From positions 1 to 21,398 of the forward strand of contig NZ_LGDE01000465.1 of assembly GCF_001279725.1 (NCBI RefSeq): DNA of 21,398 bases. Direction: 5' to 3'. The position numbers were made by a program, and so were the translations under genes. This stretch comes from Streptomyces sp. WM4235 (GTDB lineage Bacteria; Actinomycetota; Actinomycetes; Streptomycetales; Streptomycetaceae). This document shows, in pieces, positions 7,419 through 14,878 of the stretch. The notes under the pieces are model-generated. The model searched no databases, had not been told where the DNA came from, and saw only the letters and a program-made list of their open reading frames with translations. The stretch's first letter is position 1; each line of letters starts with the position of its first letter.

Positions 7419-8930
7419 GTGGCTGAGGTGACTGAGGCTACGAAGGACGGGCCCGACGACGGGGGTTCCCCCGGGGGCGCCGGCTATCGGCAGGAGCTGA
7501 AACGGTCGCTCGGTTCCTTCCAGGTGTTCGCGATCTCGTTCGCGTTCATCTCGGTGGCGGTCGGGATCTTCGCCACCTTCGACCAGGTGTTGCTGACGGC
7601 GGGCCCGGTCGGGATCTGGCTCTGGCTCATCGCCGCGGTCGGGCAGACGCTCGTGGCGCTGGTGGTCGCGCAGTTCGCCGCCCGCATCCCGTTGAGCGGC
7701 TCCTCCTACCAATGGGCCTCCCGGCTCGGCAACCCCAGGGTCGGCTGGTGGTTCGGTTGGCTGACGTTCTGTTACCTGGCCATCGCCGTGGTCGCCATCG
7801 ACAACGCCCTGGCGAGCCAGGCCTTCATGCCGCTGGCCGGCATGGGCCCGGACGAGGACACCGCACGCGTGATCACTCTGGTGGTGCTGGTCGTCCAGGC
7901 CCTGCTCGCCATCGCCTCGACCCGGCTGGTCAGCTGGATCAACTCGGCCGCTGTCGGACTGGAACTCGCGCTGGTCGTGGTGGTGGCGATCTCCCTCGTC
8001 ATCGCCGTTCTGGTCACGGGCAACGGATCGGCGGCCAATCTGACCTCCCGCGGGGTCACCGAGGGCACCCCCGGCTACTTCGCCGTCGGCGGCGGCCTGA
8101 TGCTCGCGATGATCATGGGCTTGGCCACCCTCGTCGGTTTCGACTCCGCCGCCAATCTCGCCGAGGAGGCCAAGGACCCCCGCCGCAGCGTCCCGCGCGC
8201 GATCGTCGCATCGGTCGTGGCAGCCGGCGTGCTCGGCATGCTGTTCCTGATCACCCTCACCGTCGCGATCGAGGACATCCCCCGGATCAGCAACGAGGCC
8301 TCGCCCGTGGCCGCGATCATGCACGACCGTCTCGGCTCCGTCGCCGAACGTGTGCTGCTGACCGCCATCACCTTCGCGTTCTTCGGCGCGGGCATCGTCG
8401 TGATGGTTTCCTGCTCCCGCCTCGTCTACGCCATGTCCCGCGACTCCCGCTTCCCCGGCCACCAGGTGATGCGGCGGGTCAGCCCGCGCACGCACACCCC
8501 CATCCCGGCGACCGTGCTGATCCTCGCCCTCGGGGCGGTCCTGATGGTCGCGCTTCCCGGCGCGGCGCTGCTGGAGCTGATCACCGCCTCGACCATCCTG
8601 CCCGCCCTCATCTACGGATCCACGATCGTCCTCTACCTCGCCGTACGCGGACGGCTCGACCGCCAGAAGGGCGCGTTCGACCTGGGGCGCGGCGAACTGC
8701 CCGTGGCGGTCTGCGCCCTGGTCTGGACCCTCTTCGCCCTCTTCGTGCTCGTGGCACCGGACGAGGCGCTCACCTCCGTCGTCATCGTCGCGGGCCTGCT
8801 CGTCCTCGGAGCCCTGTTCTTCCTCGGCATGCTGCTTTTCGACCGCCAGGCACTGGCCCCGGAGCCCACGTCCCGGTCCGCGTCAGGACCGACGTCGGGG
8901 CCCGGGGGCGACAGCACCCCCGGGCCCTGA
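7419..8930 (+). CDS. APC superfamily amino acid permease
   Basis: 503 residues from GTG 7419 with AGGAG about 7 nt upstream. About twelve hydrophobic segments follow a short charged N-terminus. Typical APC features are the unwound first helix region (KRSLGSFQVFAISFAFISVAVGI) and ARIPLSGSSYQWASRL in the loop before helix 3. The conserved GFDSAANLAEEAKDPRRSVPRAI stretch is also present. This is a proton-coupled amino acid, polyamine or choline-type uptake protein of the cytoplasmic membrane; the substrate cannot be read from sequence. The C-terminal tail is a short Ser/Pro/Gly-rich extension whose final codons also encode the terminator hairpin. It is convergent with the glucanase and divergent from the beta-helix gene, with a 172-bp shared upstream region. 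Confidence 0.93.
   Translation: MAEVTEATKDGPDDGGSPGGAGYRQELKRSLGSFQVFAISFAFISVAVGIFATFDQVLLTAGPVGIWLWLIAAVGQTLVALVVAQFAARIPLSGSSYQWASRLGNPRVGWWFGWLTFCYLAIAVVAIDNALASQAFMPLAGMGPDEDTARVITLVVLVVQALLAIASTRLVSWINSAAVGLELALVVVVAISLVIAVLVTGNGSAANLTSRGVTEGTPGYFAVGGGLMLAMIMGLATLVGFDSAANLAEEAKDPRRSVPRAIVASVVAAGVLGMLFLITLTVAIEDIPRISNEASPVAAIMHDRLGSVAERVLLTAITFAFFGAGIVVMVSCSRLVYAMSRDSRFPGHQVMRRVSPRTHTPIPATVLILALGAVLMVALPGAALLELITASTILPALIYGSTIVLYLAVRGRLDRQKGAFDLGRGELPVAVCALVWTLFALFVLVAPDEALTSVVIVAGLLVLGALFFLGMLLFDRQALAPEPTSRSASGPTSGPGGDSTPGP
8898..8927 (+). terminator. Terminator hairpin embedded in the permease 3' end
   Basis: GGGCCCGGGGG (8898-8908) and CCCCCGGGCCC (8917-8927) make a perfect 11-bp stem with an eight-base loop, ending directly before the TGA at 8928-8930. 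The hairpin therefore lies wholly inside the coding sequence and encodes the Gly/Pro tail. It could act for the convergent glucanase transcript too. Confidence 0.65.
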
Positions 8931-8941
8931 CGGCGAAGCCG

Positions 8942-8985
8942 GGTCCGGCACGTTCCCCGTCGGGTGGGCCGGCGGTCCGGCACGT
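8942..8985. repeat. 12-bp direct repeat pair
   Basis: GGTCCGGCACGT occurs at 8942-8953 and 8974-8985, 32 bp apart, in the convergent gap between permease and glucanase. No role is evident. Confidence 0.6.
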
Positions 8986-8986
8986 G

Positions 8987-10174
8987 CTAGTTGTACGGCT
9001 CCAGGGTCATGAAGGCCTCCTGCGGATTGCCGTCGTGCACCAACGACTCGTGGGCACCCACGTCATCGAAGGCGAAGCCGTACGCCTTGCCGTCGGCCAT
9101 CTGACCGTGGATGACGCGGGAGTAGTGATTGGTGACGGCGTCACGGTAGAAGTTGCCCCCGTTCGCGTCGGGTTGGTTGGGGTTCGTCAGGAGCGTCGAC
9201 CGGTTGAAGCCCGCGCAGAGGGTGCGGGAGATCGGGCCGCGGACGAGGTCGTTGGGTGCGTCCAGGAGCTTGTAGCAGCCGAAGATGCTGTCGGAGTCCG
9301 GCTTCTGGAAGCCGGCGACCACCGCTCCCGAGGCATTGGTGAAGCTCATGACGTTGCCCGAGACCCGGCCGAAGTACTTGGTGTTCGGTTCGTTCGCGAA
9401 CGGTGTCACGGTGAGCGTGGAAGAGCTGTACTTGTTCCAGACCCGGTTGACGTAGTCGCTCATGGCGCCGGCCGGGATTCCCCCTGCCTCGATGCCGTGC
9501 CCGGGCGAGAGTGCTCGCAGCGGTGTGCCGTCGGCGCGGCTCTGGATCAGTCCGCCCCAGCCGGCCGAACGCAGTTGGTCGAAGACGGCGTTGTATCCGC
9601 CCGGCTTGAGCCGGCCGACCTGGGCGACCGTGCCGTTGGCCGCCTTGACGCCCACCGCGTAGGGAGCCGAGAACATGTCGACCTGGGTGCTGTTGATCCA
9701 CAGGCCGGCGTCGTTCAGCGTGTACTCGGACCAGTTGAACAGGATGTTGCGGTTGGGGTCGGAGGGGTTCTGCACGGCGGGCTGCACCAGGCCGCCGGTG
9801 GTGAGCTTGAAGACGATCTTCTGCCCGATGGAGAAGTAGACGCGTCCGGAGAACTTGGGCATCCGGATCGTGCGTGTCTGCCCGTTGGCCGGACCCGCGA
9901 TCGACGCGTCGGGTGCGGGGGTGGGTGGATTGCCGCCCGCGGGCCAGGGATGGAACGTGCCGTTGGCGTCTGCCCAGCCCTGCTGCCCGGTCGTGAGCAG
10001 GGTGCCCAGGTTGTAGACGTAGACCGGCTCGCCGCGTCCCGAGTTGTTCTTGATCGTGAGCGGGATGGTCGCCGGTACGGCCTCCGCGGACGTCGATGGG
10101 CCGAAGACCATCAGGCCGGCGGCGACGACCAGCGCCGAGACGCCGGAACCCAGCACTTTCGATAAGCGGAACAT
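8987..10174 (-). CDS. Secreted GH64 beta-1,3-glucanase (laminaripentaose-producing type)
   Basis: 395 residues from ATG 10174 with AGGAGGAAGAG just upstream. A Sec signal peptide (about 1-32, ending STSAEA) precedes the thaumatin-like N-terminal barrel (IPLTIKNNSGRGEPVYVY). Glu150 in NWSEYTLND and Asp166 in TQVDMF are 16 residues apart, matching the spacing of the catalytic Glu154/Asp170 pair known for the Streptomyces matensis enzyme. GH64 enzymes cut beta-1,3-glucan (laminarin, fungal wall glucan) outside the cell into pentasaccharides. No C-terminal carbohydrate-binding module is present. A promoter with a LacI-type operator-like element lies upstream (10282-10323), suggesting sugar-responsive control. 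Confidence 0.93.
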   Translation of the reverse strand: MFRLSKVLGSGVSALVVAAGLMVFGPSTSAEAVPATIPLTIKNNSGRGEPVYVYNLGTLLTTGQQGWADANGTFHPWPAGGNPPTPAPDASIAGPANGQTRTIRMPKFSGRVYFSIGQKIVFKLTTGGLVQPAVQNPSDPNRNILFNWSEYTLNDAGLWINSTQVDMFSAPYAVGVKAANGTVAQVGRLKPGGYNAVFDQLRSAGWGGLIQSRADGTPLRALSPGHGIEAGGIPAGAMSDYVNRVWNKYSSSTLTVTPFANEPNTKYFGRVSGNVMSFTNASGAVVAGFQKPDSDSIFGCYKLLDAPNDLVRGPISRTLCAGFNRSTLLTNPNQPDANGGNFYRDAVTNHYSRVIHGQMADGKAYGFAFDDVGAHESLVHDGNPQEAFMTLEPYN

Positions 10175-10281
10175 GCTCTTCCTCCTGGTGGGGGGAGCCT
10201 GCCGGTGGGGGTGCGCCGCCCCTCGCACCCTGGGGGGCGACGGGGCGGGGCGGGCAGGGCGGGGAGGGATGCCTTGAATAC

Positions 10282-10323
10282 TTGGAGCGGTCTCAGAATC
10301 AGGTTGTGTTCACCTCCTGTCAA
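10282..10323 (-). promoter_or_regulatory. Glucanase promoter with LacI-family operator-like element
   Basis: On the minus strand, a consensus TTGACA (10318-10323) is followed by a 17-bp spacer and GATTCT (10295-10300). The predicted start of transcription is near 10288, giving a leader of about 114 nt. TGAGACCGCTCCAA (10295 down to 10282) covers that start point; it matches 11 of 14 bases of the CebR-type box TGGGAGCGCTCCCA known to control cellulose and glucan genes in streptomycetes. The promoter is well supported; the operator is inference. The rest of the 366-bp gap 10175-10540 holds no gene I can support. Confidence 0.6.
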
Positions 10324-10504
10324 TGAATCCGGCACGGCCTCGAGAGTCCGATCGTCTGCGCGGCGGCCGAGAGGACGGGCGTACAGGTCTCGCGTACCGC
10401 GTGGCGGCGTCCGCACGACGGCCGGATGCCGACGGGAATCGGGAACGGGCCGTCAACTCCTGGTGGCCGACGGGGTCGGCGGCTACGTTGTCGCCTGTTC
10501 CCCA

Positions 10505-10526
10505 GCCACTCGTGAGCCACTCGTGA
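10505..10526. repeat. 11-bp perfect tandem repeat before the hydrolase start
   Basis: GCCACTCGTGA occurs twice head to tail (10505-10515 and 10516-10526), directly before the GGAGGA ribosome binding site of the hydrolase gene. The period is about one helical turn. It could be a pair of binding half-sites or a slippage duplication. Confidence 0.6.
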
Positions 10527-10540
10527 CGGAGGACCACCGC

Positions 10541-12148
10541 ATGCTGAACCGTTTGACCCGCATTCCGCGCAGACGAGTGGGAGGGGGAATGTCCCTCGTC
10601 CTGATCGCGGTCACCGCGCTCCTCGGGGCCGCGCCCGTGGCCGCCACGGCGACGACTCCCCCCGCGCCGCCCGTTCCCGTCCTGACCTGGGGCCCCTGCG
10701 CCGACCCCGGCGACGGTTTCGAGTGTGCGACCGCCCGGGTACCGCTTGACTACCGGAGACCCACCGGGCCCACGATCCCGCTCGCGGTCACCCGGCACCT
10801 CGCAACCGACCAGGCCGGTCGCACCGGTGTCCTGGTCCTGCATCCGGGCGGCCCCGGCAACTCCGGCGTGAACTTCGCCCGTGACAGTTACGACGCGCTC
10901 CCCGCCCCTCTCCGTGACACGTTCGACGTCGTCGGGTACGACATGCGCGGTGTGGCGCGCAGCGGACAGGTGGAGTGCTGGGACGACAAGGAGTACTCCG
11001 CCGCCGTCGACGCCGCGCGCGGCGTGCCCGGCCCGGGGGCCCTGCGCGGGGCCATTCGGCAGGGGCTCGACTTCGCCACCGCCTGCCGGCAACGGTCGGG
11101 TGACCTCGTGCCGTTCATCGGCACCGCCTCGAACGCCAAGGACATGGACCTGCTCCGCCAGGCCCTCGGAGAGGAGACGCTCTCCTTCTACGGTCGTTCC
11201 TTCGGGAGTTACGTCGGCACCGTCTACGCCGCACAGTTCCCCCGACGGGTCCGCGCCATGGTCCTGGACGGGGCCTACGATCCAGAGCACTACGCCAACG
11301 TGCCGTACGCCTACGACGCCAGACAGTTCGTCGCCCTGGACACGGCGGTGGGCCGCTTCCTGGACTGGTGCGCGCAGGATGCAGCCACCTGCGGGTTCGG
11401 CGAAGGGCGCCCGCGGCAGGCCTTCGAACAGCTCAAGCGGGACTTGGACGCCGACCCCGTCATCACCGCGAGCGGACGCCCGGCAACGGGCTACACCCTC
11501 GCCTACCGACTGATGTTCAACATCAACTCGGGCAAGGAGGTCTGGCCCTATCTCGGAGAGGCCCTGCGGGCGGCCCAGGCACGCCAGGGCTCGTTCCTGC
11601 TGTCCCCGCCCTCCCCCGCTTCCTTCGACTTCCTCAACGTCAACATGGCCGTCGAGTGCGCGGACCGCACCTATCCGACGAACCCCCTGCTGCTGGGCGC
11701 GCTCGTCAGCGCACACGTCGCCTCCGCGCCGCTGCTGGGACCGCCCATCGGCCTCGGGCCGCCCACCTACGACCACAACCACGCACCCACCTGCGCCCAG
11801 TGGCCGGCGGAGCGCCCGAGCCGCTTCGAAGGCTCCTACCGGGCGGCCGGTTCCGCCCCGATCCTGATCCTCGGCACGACCGGAGACCCGGACACCCCGT
11901 ACCAGGACGCCCGGGCCCTCGCCCGGACGCTGGACAACGGGCGGCTGCTGACCTTCAACGCCGAAGGACACACCGCGTACAACCGGAGCGCATGCGTGAG
12001 CGCGCTGGTCAACGACTACCTGGCCACTCTGGCGCTGCCCGCGCGGGGAACCGTCTGCGCGGACGAGACGCCCCCGCAACCACCGACCCTCCGCACCGAA
12101 GGGATCGCGGTCGACGAGACGCGCGATGTGATCCCCGCCCCGCGCTGA
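10541..12148 (+). CDS. Secreted alpha/beta hydrolase (tripeptidyl aminopeptidase type)
   Basis: 535 residues from ATG 10541, with GGAGGA 7 nt upstream; the open frame extends upstream but has no better start. The N-terminus is arginine-rich, then hydrophobic, ending around AAPVAATA, a signal peptide. The fold follows the streptomycete Slp/Tap proteases: LTWGPCA and a VPLDYRRPTGPTI entry strand, then an LHPGGPGNSG oxyanion segment. The nucleophile Ser220 is in GRSFGS, with Asp449 in TTGDPDTPY and His477 in EGHTAY. The C-terminal TAP-like domain carries the Cys-containing ending NRSACVSALVNDYLA. It likely trims short peptides from secreted proteins or substrates outside the cell. It is divergent from the glucanase and convergent with a small membrane-protein gene. 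Confidence 0.92.
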   Translation: MLNRLTRIPRRRVGGGMSLVLIAVTALLGAAPVAATATTPPAPPVPVLTWGPCADPGDGFECATARVPLDYRRPTGPTIPLAVTRHLATDQAGRTGVLVLHPGGPGNSGVNFARDSYDALPAPLRDTFDVVGYDMRGVARSGQVECWDDKEYSAAVDAARGVPGPGALRGAIRQGLDFATACRQRSGDLVPFIGTASNAKDMDLLRQALGEETLSFYGRSFGSYVGTVYAAQFPRRVRAMVLDGAYDPEHYANVPYAYDARQFVALDTAVGRFLDWCAQDAATCGFGEGRPRQAFEQLKRDLDADPVITASGRPATGYTLAYRLMFNINSGKEVWPYLGEALRAAQARQGSFLLSPPSPASFDFLNVNMAVECADRTYPTNPLLLGALVSAHVASAPLLGPPIGLGPPTYDHNHAPTCAQWPAERPSRFEGSYRAAGSAPILILGTTGDPDTPYQDARALARTLDNGRLLTFNAEGHTAYNRSACVSALVNDYLATLALPARGTVCADETPPQPPTLRTEGIAVDETRDVIPAPR

Positions 12149-12203
12149 GCCGTCGCCCGGGACACGTGCGCCGACTCCGCGGCGGGCGAGGGGAGTTCAG
12201 GTC

Positions 12204-12512
12204 TCAGCGCCGCAGGGGCACGTGGGGACCGTGGCCGAGCACGTAGGAGACCGACACGATCGCGGCGATCCACACGGCCACTCCGGCCCAGACCAGGCGC
12301 CCTTCTCCGCTCATGCCGGCCGCCACCACCAGGGCCAGCGCGGCACACAGCAAAGTGGCCATCACCACCATCAAGCCGACCGGCAGCCGACGCCGCGCCC
12401 GCCGATCCGGCCGAGCACGGCTCCCGCCGTGTGACTCGTCCCGCAGGCCCGCGACCAGCTGGTCCCAGGCGGCCGACTCCCGCACCGTCAACCGTTCCCT
12501 CTCCACACCCAC
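12204..12512 (-). CDS. DUF3040-like small membrane protein
   Basis: Up to 102 residues from GTG 12512; a TTG at 12491 (after GGAGAGGG) or a GTG at 12485 are alternative starts and may be the real ones. The N-terminal part is an acidic/basic helix (ESAAWDQLVAGLRDE) followed by a basic stretch (RARPDRRARRRLP). Two membrane segments follow, LPVGLMVVMATLLCAALALV and LVWAGVAVWIAAIVSVSYVL. This order matches the short actinobacterial DUF3040 membrane proteins, of unknown function. It is convergent with the hydrolase, 55 bp away. The family assignment is by architecture only. Confidence 0.65.
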   Translation of the reverse strand: MGVERERLTVRESAAWDQLVAGLRDESHGGSRARPDRRARRRLPVGLMVVMATLLCAALALVVAAGMSGEGRLVWAGVAVWIAAIVSVSYVLGHGPHVPLRR

Positions 12513-12628
12513 CCCCGGACCACACCCAGCACCACGCTGCTCCCCGCGCGGATACCCCGCCGACCCCGCCTCATGCGGGCATTCCGCGCGGGTGGACGGG
12601 GCGCTCCGATTCCGTGCGGCGGGCAGAG

Positions 12629-12651
12629 ACGTGCCCGTGCGGCAGGCACGT
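12629..12651. promoter_or_regulatory. Inverted repeat upstream of small gene
   Basis: ACGTGCC (12629-12635) and GGCACGT (12645-12651) form a perfect 7-bp inverted repeat with a nine-base spacer, about 100 bp before the small gene at 12749. It may be an operator or a hairpin. Weak. Confidence 0.3.
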
Positions 12652-12677
12652 ACGCGCGGGTCGGCCGGGAGGGCGGT

Positions 12678-12701
12678 GGTCGGGCGGCGCGCCGCCCGAC
12701 C
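12678..12701. promoter_or_regulatory. 24-bp perfect GC palindrome
   Basis: The half-site GGTCGGGCGGCG is followed immediately by its exact reverse complement. It lies 47 bp upstream of the small gene at 12749 and downstream of no obvious gene. As RNA it would be a very stable hairpin; as DNA it is a candidate dimer-binding site. No assignment is certain. Confidence 0.45.
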
Positions 12702-12748
12702 GGATCGCTCGGGGTGCCCTCGCGTTCGACCTGACGCAGGCTGGGTGG

Positions 12749-12973
12749 ATGGCCGACCAGACGGAGATCGTCATCCATCCCGTGTCGCCGAAGGGCGGGC
12801 GGAAAGTCACGGTGCACGCGCTGGGCGTGGACGCGGACCTGGGCCGCGCGCACTCCACGAGCGATGTCTCCGAGTTCCTCCGGCGTGCCGGGCTGGAGGG
12901 CGTGGACCTGTCCGAGGAGGGCCCGATCCGTTGGGAAGGCGGCGGCCCCGAGGTCTGGACCTCCGGTACCTGA
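12749..12973 (+). CDS. Small actinomycete hypothetical protein (74 aa)
   Basis: ATG 12749 gives a 74-residue acidic protein beginning MADQTEIVIHPVSPKGGRKVTV. The frame is open farther upstream, but that extension is Pro/Arg-rich and lacks coding character, so this internal start is chosen; the ribosome binding site is weak. The pattern IVIHPVSxxGGRxVTV, then DVxEFLRRAGLE and WEGGGPEVW, resembles a family of short streptomycete proteins of unknown function that I recognise only by pattern. No export signal or membrane segment is visible. A strong hairpin follows at 13055-13095. The function is unknown. Confidence 0.7.
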   Translation: MADQTEIVIHPVSPKGGRKVTVHALGVDADLGRAHSTSDVSEFLRRAGLEGVDLSEEGPIRWEGGGPEVWTSGT

Positions 12974-13054
12974 CAGCCGGCGTGCGGCAGACTCCGGCCG
13001 GGCTCGGACAGGGTCGCGAGGGCGGGGCGGCCCGCGCGGGGTGGTGGTCGCTCT

Positions 13055-13095
13055 CCCTGCCCCGGGGCCGCTGCGTGGTGCAGCCCGGGGCAGGG
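13055..13095. terminator. Large hairpin between convergent genes
   Basis: CCCTGCCCCGGG (13055-13066) pairs perfectly with CCCGGGGCAGGG (13084-13095). Inside the 17-base loop, CTGC (13071-13074) and GCAG (13080-13083) can form a second stem. It lies between the small gene (+) and the CorA gene (-), so it probably stops transcription from both sides. Confidence 0.65.
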
Positions 13096-13244
13096 GGCGG
13101 TGAGTCTCGACCGCCCGTCTCGGGACGGCCGGGACCCCCGTCAGAACACACCAGCCGGCTGCCTCCGAGCCCGCCACCACACCGGCGGAGCACTTCCGGC
13201 CACCCGCATGGGTGGGTGGGGAGGGCGGTGTGCGGGCGCGAGCC

Positions 13245-14279
13245 CTACAGCCACTTGTTGCGCCGCAGGGCCCGGTACACGACGGAACAGACGACGATGA
13301 TGAGCACCCAGACCGCGGGGTAGCCGTAGGGCGAGGTGAGTTCGGGCATGTGCTCGAAGTTCATGCCGTACACCCCGACGATCATGGTGGGGACGGCGAT
13401 GAGGGCGGCCCAGGCGCTGATGCGGCGCATGTCCGCGTTCTGCTGAACGCCGAGCTGGGCGATGCCGGCGCTGAGCATGCCGGTGATGAGTTCGTCGAAG
13501 GACAGGATCTGTTCGCTCACCCGCTGGTGGTGGTCGGCGACGTCCCGGAAGTAGGTGGCCACTTCGCTCGGGATCTGGGGACTGTCCTCACTGAGGCGTC
13601 GCAGCGCGGGGGCCAGGGGCATGACGGCGCGCTTGAATTCGAGGAGTTCCCGCTTGAGCTGGTAGATGCGCCCGGCGTCGACCGGCCGGTCCGGGGAGAA
13701 GACCTCGCTCTCCAGTGTGTCGACGTCGCCCGCGAACGCGTCGGCCACCTCCAGGTAGCGGTCGACGACCATGTCCGAGACCGCGTGCAGGACCGCGGCG
13801 GGGCCACAGCCCAACTGGCGCGGGTCGTCCTGCAACTGTTGCCGTACGCCTTCCAGCGGCGGGGCGCTGCCGTGGCGGACGGTGATCGCGTACCCGGGAC
13901 CGGCGAACACCATGATCTCGCCGGTGTCGACGATCTCGCTGGTCGCGGTGACCTTGTCGTGGTCCACGTACACGATCGTCTTGAGTACCAGGAACAGCAT
14001 GTCCTCGTAGCGTTCCAGCTTGGGCCGCTGGTGGGCGTGGACGGCGTCCTCGACCGCGAGGGGGTGCAGGCCGAAGGCCACGGCGACCTCCTGAAGCTGC
14101 TCCGCCGTGGGCTCGTACAGGCCGATCCACGCGAACCGCCCCGCCTTCGGGTCTATGCGGTCCAGGACCTTGCCCAGGTTCACCTGTCCGGGGATGCGGC
14201 GCCCGTTCTCGTAGAGGGCGCAGTCCACCACCGCCGACGGCAGACCCGCACCGCCCTTGCCGTCCTGCTGCGCCGCCAT
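13245..14279 (-). CDS. CorA-type magnesium/divalent cation transporter
   Basis: 344 residues; ATG 14279 with AGAGG upstream. A long cytoplasmic N-terminal domain (for example WIGLYEPTAEQL and HPLAVEDAVHAHQRPKLERYEDMLFLVL) leads to a long helix and two C-terminal membrane segments. The family signature YGMNFEHMPE (Tyr304, Gly305-Met306-Asn307) sits at the end of the first membrane helix and forms the selectivity filter of the pentameric channel. The C-terminus is basic (RALRRNKWL), also typical. The protein carries Mg2+ or Co2+ across the membrane. It is the last of three minus-strand genes starting with the acyltransferase; the 118-bp gap before it suggests its own promoter. Confidence 0.95.
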   Translation of the reverse strand: MAAQQDGKGGAGLPSAVVDCALYENGRRIPGQVNLGKVLDRIDPKAGRFAWIGLYEPTAEQLQEVAVAFGLHPLAVEDAVHAHQRPKLERYEDMLFLVLKTIVYVDHDKVTATSEIVDTGEIMVFAGPGYAITVRHGSAPPLEGVRQQLQDDPRQLGCGPAAVLHAVSDMVVDRYLEVADAFAGDVDTLESEVFSPDRPVDAGRIYQLKRELLEFKRAVMPLAPALRRLSEDSPQIPSEVATYFRDVADHHQRVSEQILSFDELITGMLSAGIAQLGVQQNADMRRISAWAALIAVPTMIVGVYGMNFEHMPELTSPYGYPAVWVLIIVVCSVVYRALRRNKWL

Positions 14280-14291
14280 GTTCCGCCTCTT

Positions 14292-14312
14292 GTCCGTCGT
14301 CCGTCGTCCGTC
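14292..14312. repeat. 7-bp tandem repeat, three copies
   Basis: GTCCGTC occurs three times in a row immediately upstream of the CorA ribosome binding site. Simple local slippage repeat; it may change leader spacing. Confidence 0.7.
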
Positions 14313-14313
14313 A

Positions 14314-14332
14314 GGTAGGCGAGCCGCCTACC
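14314..14332 (-). terminator. Hairpin between VOC and CorA genes
   Basis: GGTAGGCG-AGC-CGCCTACC is an 8-bp perfect stem with a three-base loop, 66 bp after the VOC stop and upstream of CorA. It could be a terminator for the VOC transcript or part of the CorA leader. Confidence 0.45.
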
Positions 14333-14397
14333 CCCGGCCGGCGATTTCTCACCCGGCGGCGCCTGTGACATAGGTCGGCCGACGGATCGGCGGGCTC

Positions 14398-14790
14398 CTA
14401 CTGCGGCTGTGTGGCGATCTGGATCAGGTTTCCGCAGGTGTCGTCGAAGACGGCGGTGGTGACGGGGCCCATCTCCACGGGCTCCTGCGTGAAGCGGACA
14501 CCGAGACCGCGCAGGCGCTCGTACTCCGCCCGCACGTCGTCGACGGCGAACTGGGCGAGCGGGATGCCGTCGCCCACGAGCGTGTCGCGGTACGGCTTGA
14601 CGGCGGGGTGGCCGGCGGGCTCCAGGAGGAGTTCGGTGCCGCCGAGCTCGTCGGGCGAGACGACGGTCAGCCACCGGTACTCCTCGCCCACGGGGACGTC
14701 GTGCTTCTTCACGAAGCCGAGGATCTCGGTGTAGAAGGCCAGGGCCTTGGCCTGGTCGTCGACGAAGACGCTGGTCAGATGGATCTTCAT
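14398..14790 (-). CDS. VOC (glyoxalase/bleomycin resistance) family protein
   Basis: 130 residues; ATG 14790 with AAGGAG 9 nt upstream. Two beta-alpha-beta-beta-beta modules are recognisable: HLTSVFVDDQAKALAFYTEILGF at the start and AQFAVDDVRAEYERLRGLGVRF in the second half, ending FDDTCGNLIQIATQ. This is the vicinal-oxygen-chelate fold used by glyoxalase I, ring-cleaving dioxygenases and drug-binding proteins. The usual metal ligands (His1 and the glutamate in the final strand) can only partly be matched: His4 is present, and the last strand has NLIQI where metal enzymes often have E. A catalytic role is unsure. It sits 88 bp after the acyltransferase. Confidence 0.9.
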   Translation of the reverse strand: MKIHLTSVFVDDQAKALAFYTEILGFVKKHDVPVGEEYRWLTVVSPDELGGTELLLEPAGHPAVKPYRDTLVGDGIPLAQFAVDDVRAEYERLRGLGVRFTQEPVEMGPVTTAVFDDTCGNLIQIATQPQ

Positions 14791-14878
14791 GGGGTGTTCT
14801 CCTTATCAAGGGAGTTCGCAGCCGTGTGCCGAATCGGGCGCCGACTGCGGGGCCGGGAACCGGGCGCACGGAGGCACT

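Noticed and set aside
4839..8495. Very long minus-strand open frame of over 1200 codons
   Set aside because: It is out of frame with the quinone reductase and beta-helix genes and antisense to the permease; the translation is Arg/Pro/Gly/His-rich with no domain. It results from GC-biased third positions.
10310..12079. 589-codon minus-strand frame opposite the secreted hydrolase
   Set aside because: No domain, and composition typical of the reverse complement of a high-GC3 gene; the plus strand holds the catalytic triad.
12431..12748. 106-codon N-terminal extension of the small gene at 12749
   Set aside because: Pro/Arg/His-rich without coding bias and containing the 24-bp palindrome; the recognisable protein begins at the ATG at 12749.
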